IMG/VR virus record: IMGVR_UViG_3300008267_000398
Span: 7,480 to 47,921 of that record
From: a virus
Strand: one strand, 5' to 3'
DNA length: 40,442 nt
Of this stretch, positions 37,701-40,442 are shown piece by piece. The notes beneath the pieces were generated by a model, which did no database searches, had not been told where the DNA came from, and saw only the letters and a program-made list of their open reading frames with translations. The stretch's first letter is position 1. Every line of letters begins with the position of its first letter. Position numbers and translations under genes: made by a program.

Positions 37701-37800
37701 AACGATAGTGGTTTATAACAATAACTGTATTCCTTTAAGTATTCAGAATGTTTTTGAATTTAATGTTGGGATAAATTTTGATATATATTGTAACGGATAA
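34783..37800 (+). CDS. Baseplate wedge candidate with tail protein I-like region (gp7-like?)
   Basis: A 1,005-residue protein. Residues ~365-480 (KFILALPNMNNVHYIV, then QYYRNLILNSAYLFKSKGTR, then KSIEILLRLIGAPEALVEF) resemble the K-G-T...G helix region of phage tail protein I (P2 gpI type), which corresponds to part of T4 gp7. Length is close to T4 gp7 (1,032), so a gp7-like wedge role is plausible but not proven. The N-terminal ~360 residues are beta-rich. The C-terminal ~105 residues (37483-37797) share a pattern with the C-terminus of the next gene: N-x-C-I-x-N-S, then YPT..DW.N.I, then Y-G, T-I-x-x-x-N, ending D-x-x-C. A cysteine cluster (CNPCSLIGQLFAYDCPIQKVEC, split) precedes it. It overlaps the next start (TAATG). 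Confidence 0.6.
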   Translation: MALKKYTCPPQTASGAGTFSDNLVGFQLVDGGGFTQGNFEFTENLNEKQNRNFNIGSFSDPINLDALNIESVAQSRLIQANNFRVYPNFDLSQVTNFTLYGSLVKRVSTSITNIINYFPAALEVLPTKSDFTTSETAQNIIYDQVEDVTTFEIPLSVIRNPFDIDYSVNAIRNFEVSEIRVSPLRNFTSNYQNYAVYVDNSPYKIISFLPTNTSSSVLDFTIEGNPFSGNSISYQQIVIRPTDNNVSKVFNEDFDVVEKFLLDRSSVPQYTAKFVVSREDEDGTYYLTNQNLTFPKNGVWNLDITSAAFDTYLTQLNDFTTSLDTYRTNLVSRFLTTGAFKEFDTDDQKMEKVLQIYGRSFDESMKFILALPNMNNVHYIVKNDIPSQLLKNLAQTLGWNTNISPITEQNLLDSVFSNGSNGFSGVGIGQTPEELNYQYYRNLILNSAYLFKSKGTRKSIEILLRLIGAPEALVEFNEYIYVADQKINIDDFDKQYALISGGTYTQELPTLDTTDIFSIMGTTYTGFTTQSISSNVDSVIEDYPLDDDGYPSMPQATDSFYYQIGGGWFESTPQHRMPEKVDITNSVFTGANQNFQTTLLPFNYGEQYLQRYRQFPYMDLGFRLRKVVDNKKSWTDEEPFLRQSFDGNFNSYYEVGDERLTLNVKNVDIHMNPAQGLVYDVWSMSRIYNYPIPNEGLRYVEPTKCNPNPNTPYPQRGGIDWTEIVPKPKQKTFFEFAQTFWRNMINVRNRQYITDGKTGGYPTLQSIYWKYLESEQAINIPNDNFTYQTMMDYVHGLGDYWIRLIEQMVPATTIWNTGVKYENSIFHRQKFVWRRQAGCQIIPVPCNPCSLIGQLFAYDCPIQKVECSLYPWGSNPTVNSFGVVLSNVINNYLTTNGYDPTNDCILNSITSSWYVDIRVNGDLITSTPFFNGLGFSLSGTSYPTPTDWINGINNSSSELQVYGLSFIIDEDNETIVVYNNNCIPLSIQNVFEFNVGINFDIYCNG

Positions 37801-39959
37801 TGGGTATAATAACAATAAATAACTACTCTGTAACTGGAGATTGTGGAAATTTAGGACTTGGTGAAGTATTTTTTAATATCACTGGTGATAGTCCAGGTTG
37901 GGCTGTTAATGAAATATCAACAAGTGGGTTATTACCAACATCAGCAACAACAAACACATATTATGTTAATAATTTACCAGCTGGAAGTTATTTTGTTGAA
38001 GTAATTGATTCCGCATTCAGCACTACGATATTACCAATATATATATCATCAGGAACTTGTATCTCAATAGATGTTAATGGAACAAATTGTGGTTTTGATA
38101 ATGGAACTTTAACCGCAACTACAGAAAATGTTTATGGTCCGATAGATTTTTATCTATACGATATAAGTGATATATTAGTTTATAGTGCGATTGGTGTAAG
38201 TAATGATTATGTTTTTAATAGTTTATCACCAAATACATATTATGTTATAGCTAATGATGGTGGTGGATGTTCTGGTAGATCGGAAACTTGTATTATAAAC
38301 ACATCAACACCAATTAGTTATGGTTTCTATGTTGTAAATGATGCCAATTGTGTGTCAACAGCAGGTAGTGGTAAAATTTTTATAACTGGATTAACTGGTA
38401 ACGCACCATTTACATATCTATGGTCTAATGGTGAAACAACAGCTTCAGTTGAAAATTTACTCCCTGGTGTTTATTCTGTTACCATAACAGATAGTAATGG
38501 TTGTGAATTAACACAATCTACAACAATAACTAAAGTTTCACCAGTTCAATTTGGGTCGTTTATTGTAACACAACCAACTTGTTTTAATAATGACGGAGAA
38601 GTTGAGGTTACAATTGTTGATGGGACAGCACCATACTATTTTAGTGGTAGTAACGGACAAACCATTGTTACATTTTCACAAACATATACTTTTACAAACT
38701 TAAACGCTGGACCATTTTCTGTTTTCGTTCAAGATGCTGGACTTTGTAGTTTTATAAATTCAACATCATTAATAACACCAAATTCATTTTCCGTAACTTC
38801 AGTAAATACAACAAATTCAAGTTGTAATAACAATAACGGAAAAATTGATATTATATTAAATAATAGTGTTCCAGCTGGAACATTCACATATTCATTAACT
38901 GATTCAAGTTCAAATACGGTAACAGAAACAACATCTTTAGTTGTATTTTCTTTTGAAAATTTACCATCTGATACATACACATTAACAATAACTGATGGGA
39001 CTTGCACTTACACAACAACTGTGACAATAACTAATGTTCAGTTATTCACAATATCAGCGGTAACAACAGGGACAACTTGTGGTTTCAATAATGGTTCAGT
39101 TCAAATTTTAGCGAGTACTGGTGGAACATTACCATATTCGTATCAAATAACCGGGCAACCACCATCATCACAAACAATATTTAATAATTTATCTTCTGGA
39201 ACATATACCGCAATTGTAACTGATAATAATGGTTGTAGTCAAACGGAAATATTTAATATCACACCATCAACCGGTGTTTTCTTTGATTTTTCATTAATAC
39301 AACCAACAAATGGTAATGATGGTGAAATTGATGTATTAATATATAATGGTGAACCCCCATTTACATATTCTTGGAGTCCAAATGTTGGTATGCAAACCGG
39401 ACTTTCTGTTGTTGGGTTATCAGCCGGAACATATTCTTTACAAATAACAGATAACAATGGTTGTGTGTATTCAAAAAATACAACATTACAAGGAACAAAC
39501 TTAATCTCAACATATCAAGTATATAACATATGTGATACACAATTCCAAAATACAAGTGTTTTCGGTAAAAGAGGTATTTTACAAATGTATAATGAAGGTT
39601 TTTACGATTTAACACTTGGTGATACAAATTGTATTATAAATTCTGCTGATTTCATACTTGAAATAACGGTAGATGGTGAATTAAAAACTGTAAATTTTTA
39701 CACATCAACCGGAATTGATGATTACCCAACAGATGTTGATTGGGTTAATATTATTACAGACACACTTAAAACTTTTTATGGTATTGGTGATATTGTTGTT
39801 GATTACCAGAAAAATACGATTCAAATATTCAATACTTGTGTCACAGGAACAACTTGTAATCCGGGAAATACAAATTTATTGTCAGATGCTAAAATAACAA
39901 TAAATTTAATAATTGATTATGATATTTCTTGTGTGAGTTGTGATTTACCAACGATATAA
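37800..39959 (+). CDS. Fibre/adhesin protein built of SprB-like repeats
   Basis: A 719-residue protein. About seven beta-sandwich repeats of 75-80 residues run from the N-terminus to residue ~563; the clearest lie at 38310-39490. Each shows C-F/G-x-N-N/D-G, then P-F/Y-T/S-Y-x-W/I, then L-x-x-G-T/V-Y-x-V/A-x-I-T-D-x-N-G-C, the pattern of the SprB repeat of Bacteroidetes gliding and surface adhesins. An example is FTYLWSNGETTASVENLLPG. The last ~110 residues share a domain with the previous gene's C-terminus. No signal peptide is present, as expected for a virion protein assembled in the cytoplasm. It probably forms a tail fibre or baseplate spike contacting the cell surface. Conserved cysteines in the repeats may be reduced inside the cell. 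Confidence 0.75.
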   Translation: MGIITINNYSVTGDCGNLGLGEVFFNITGDSPGWAVNEISTSGLLPTSATTNTYYVNNLPAGSYFVEVIDSAFSTTILPIYISSGTCISIDVNGTNCGFDNGTLTATTENVYGPIDFYLYDISDILVYSAIGVSNDYVFNSLSPNTYYVIANDGGGCSGRSETCIINTSTPISYGFYVVNDANCVSTAGSGKIFITGLTGNAPFTYLWSNGETTASVENLLPGVYSVTITDSNGCELTQSTTITKVSPVQFGSFIVTQPTCFNNDGEVEVTIVDGTAPYYFSGSNGQTIVTFSQTYTFTNLNAGPFSVFVQDAGLCSFINSTSLITPNSFSVTSVNTTNSSCNNNNGKIDIILNNSVPAGTFTYSLTDSSSNTVTETTSLVVFSFENLPSDTYTLTITDGTCTYTTTVTITNVQLFTISAVTTGTTCGFNNGSVQILASTGGTLPYSYQITGQPPSSQTIFNNLSSGTYTAIVTDNNGCSQTEIFNITPSTGVFFDFSLIQPTNGNDGEIDVLIYNGEPPFTYSWSPNVGMQTGLSVVGLSAGTYSLQITDNNGCVYSKNTTLQGTNLISTYQVYNICDTQFQNTSVFGKRGILQMYNEGFYDLTLGDTNCIINSADFILEITVDGELKTVNFYTSTGIDDYPTDVDWVNIITDTLKTFYGIGDIVVDYQKNTIQIFNTCVTGTTCNPGNTNLLSDAKITINLIIDYDISCVSCDLPTI
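38310..39490 (+). repeat. Five tandem SprB-like repeats
   Basis: Units begin near 38310, 38545, 38788, 39042 and 39278. They share G-x-Y-x-x-x-(I/V)-(T/Q)-D-(N/S)-(N)-G-C and the NG(S/E)(V/I) turn; two more divergent units precede them. They differ considerably at DNA level, so this is an old protein repeat rather than a recent duplication. Confidence 0.7.
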
Positions 39960-39981
39960 TAATACTTAATATAAAAAGATA

Positions 39982-40287
39982 ATGACAAATCTTGTGTTTA
40001 GTGGTGTATCAGGAATGGATTTACCATATAATGTGTGGGGATGTGATATATATGGAAATAATTGTATTTTAATTGCAACAATAGAAACATCAATACCACC
40101 AACACTTACAATTCCTTTACCACCACTTTTTGATACATATCCAGGTCTATTAATAAAATTAACAAATTGTTCGAATTGTGATTATACGGAATATTCCGTT
40201 TGCGATATATTTGGAACTACAAAACAATTCCAAGATGGTGATTTGTTCTTTTTTATGGATGGAATACCATATACTTTTCAAAATTAA
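39982..40287 (+). CDS. Small tail/fibre-associated protein
   Basis: A 101-residue protein with six cysteines (VWGCDIYGNNCILIATIE, then TNCSNCDYTEYSVCDIFG). Its Pro-rich middle (SIPPTLTIPLPPLFDTYP) and hydrophobic strands suggest a small beta fold. I recognise no family; the C-D-I-Y-G-N-N-C turn is the most distinctive element. It follows the SprB-repeat fibre by 22 bases and precedes another start by 23 bases, so it probably belongs to the fibre region as an adaptor or cap. Real coding status is supported by the A-rich leader, position and composition. Confidence 0.65.
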   Translation: MTNLVFSGVSGMDLPYNVWGCDIYGNNCILIATIETSIPPTLTIPLPPLFDTYPGLLIKLTNCSNCDYTEYSVCDIFGTTKQFQDGDLFFFMDGIPYTFQN

Positions 40288-40289
40288 AG

Positions 40290-40297
40290 TATTTATT
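40290..40297 (+). promoter_or_regulatory. TATTTATT promoter-like motif
   Basis: Within AGTATTTATTATTAAAAT, it ends 13 bases before the ATG at 40311, the same spacing as at 21167-21174. Confidence 0.35.
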
Positions 40298-40310
40298 ATT
40301 AAAATACAAA

Positions 40311-40442
40311 ATGGCATTTCTTACCGACAGATCTTTAGCAACAGGGGTTACATTACAAGACTTAATACACATTGTAATTACCGGTGATACATCACAAGGA
40401 AATCCAGACGGATCATCATATAAAGCAACGATAGGACAAGTT
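40311..40442 (+). CDS. Tail fibre/structural protein, 3' truncated by window end
   Basis: Only 44 residues are visible (MAFLTDRSLATGVTLQDLIHIV, then ITGDTSQGNPDGSSYKATIGQV, in two parts) and the frame is open at the window end. The phrase G-S-S-Y-K-A-T-I-G-Q-V is typical of the N-terminal baseplate-anchoring part of phage tail fibre proteins. An A-rich leader and a TATTTATT motif precede it. The fibre call is by analogy and position. Confidence 0.55.
   Translation, partial: MAFLTDRSLATGVTLQDLIHIVITGDTSQGNPDGSSYKATIGQV

Noticed and set aside
40178-40387. Overlapping + strand frame across the end of the 101-residue gene
   Set aside because: Overlaps two better-supported coding starts, and its residues are a shadow of them.

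Overview
The window is a gene-dense, AT-rich stretch of a tailed, contractile-tail (T4-like) phage genome. All credible genes are on the + strand and there is no gene-free stretch longer than about 130 bases. The host is most likely a member of the Bacteroidetes (Flavobacteria-like). Three things suggest this: start codons are preceded by A/T-rich leaders rather than Shine-Dalgarno sequences, one fibre protein is built of SprB-type repeats (the repeat of Bacteroidetes gliding adhesins), and one start has a TAnnTTTG box. This is inference; no host gene is present.

Layout. (1) 1-11220: baseplate and tail-hub block. It holds a giant tail protein with an embedded OmpA-like domain (5' end outside the window), a LysM-like gp53 homologue, and a ~2,040-residue hub-like protein followed by a C-terminal piece in another frame. 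(2) 11258-12177: two small genes, the second with a leader ending ITEQ, a Pro/Ala-rich repeat and a coiled coil; a strong terminator follows. (3) 12288-21123: replication and nucleotide module: gp32-like SSB, UvsX recombinase, C5-cytosine methyltransferase, FEN/RNase H-type exonuclease, an unknown gene, a gp41/DnaB-like helicase broken in the middle and lacking its Walker A region, and class Ia ribonucleotide reductase (NrdB, NrdA). (4) 21188-24541: baseplate wedge genes gp25 and gp6, flanked on each side by a small gene that shares the leader KIIRLTESDL...I(T/N)EQ; each small gene has its own promoter-like site and terminator. (5) 24669-40442: peripheral baseplate and fibre block of nine genes, mostly chained by TAATG overlaps. 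It includes an 1,817-residue protein with an internal membrane-like region, a PKD-like protein, a gp7/gpI-like wedge candidate, and a SprB-repeat fibre.

How they work together. The central module copies DNA and makes deoxynucleotides, and the flanking modules build the baseplate, hub and fibres. The most unusual signals are the shared, possibly cleavable N-terminal leader on three otherwise unrelated proteins (resembling a T4-type capsid-targeting sequence ending in the IxE protease site), a recurring TATTTATA motif upstream of at least eight genes, the helicase lacking its P-loop region, and host-like domains (OmpA, SprB, PKD) in virion proteins. All domain calls were made by eye from translated sequence; no database or structure search was run.
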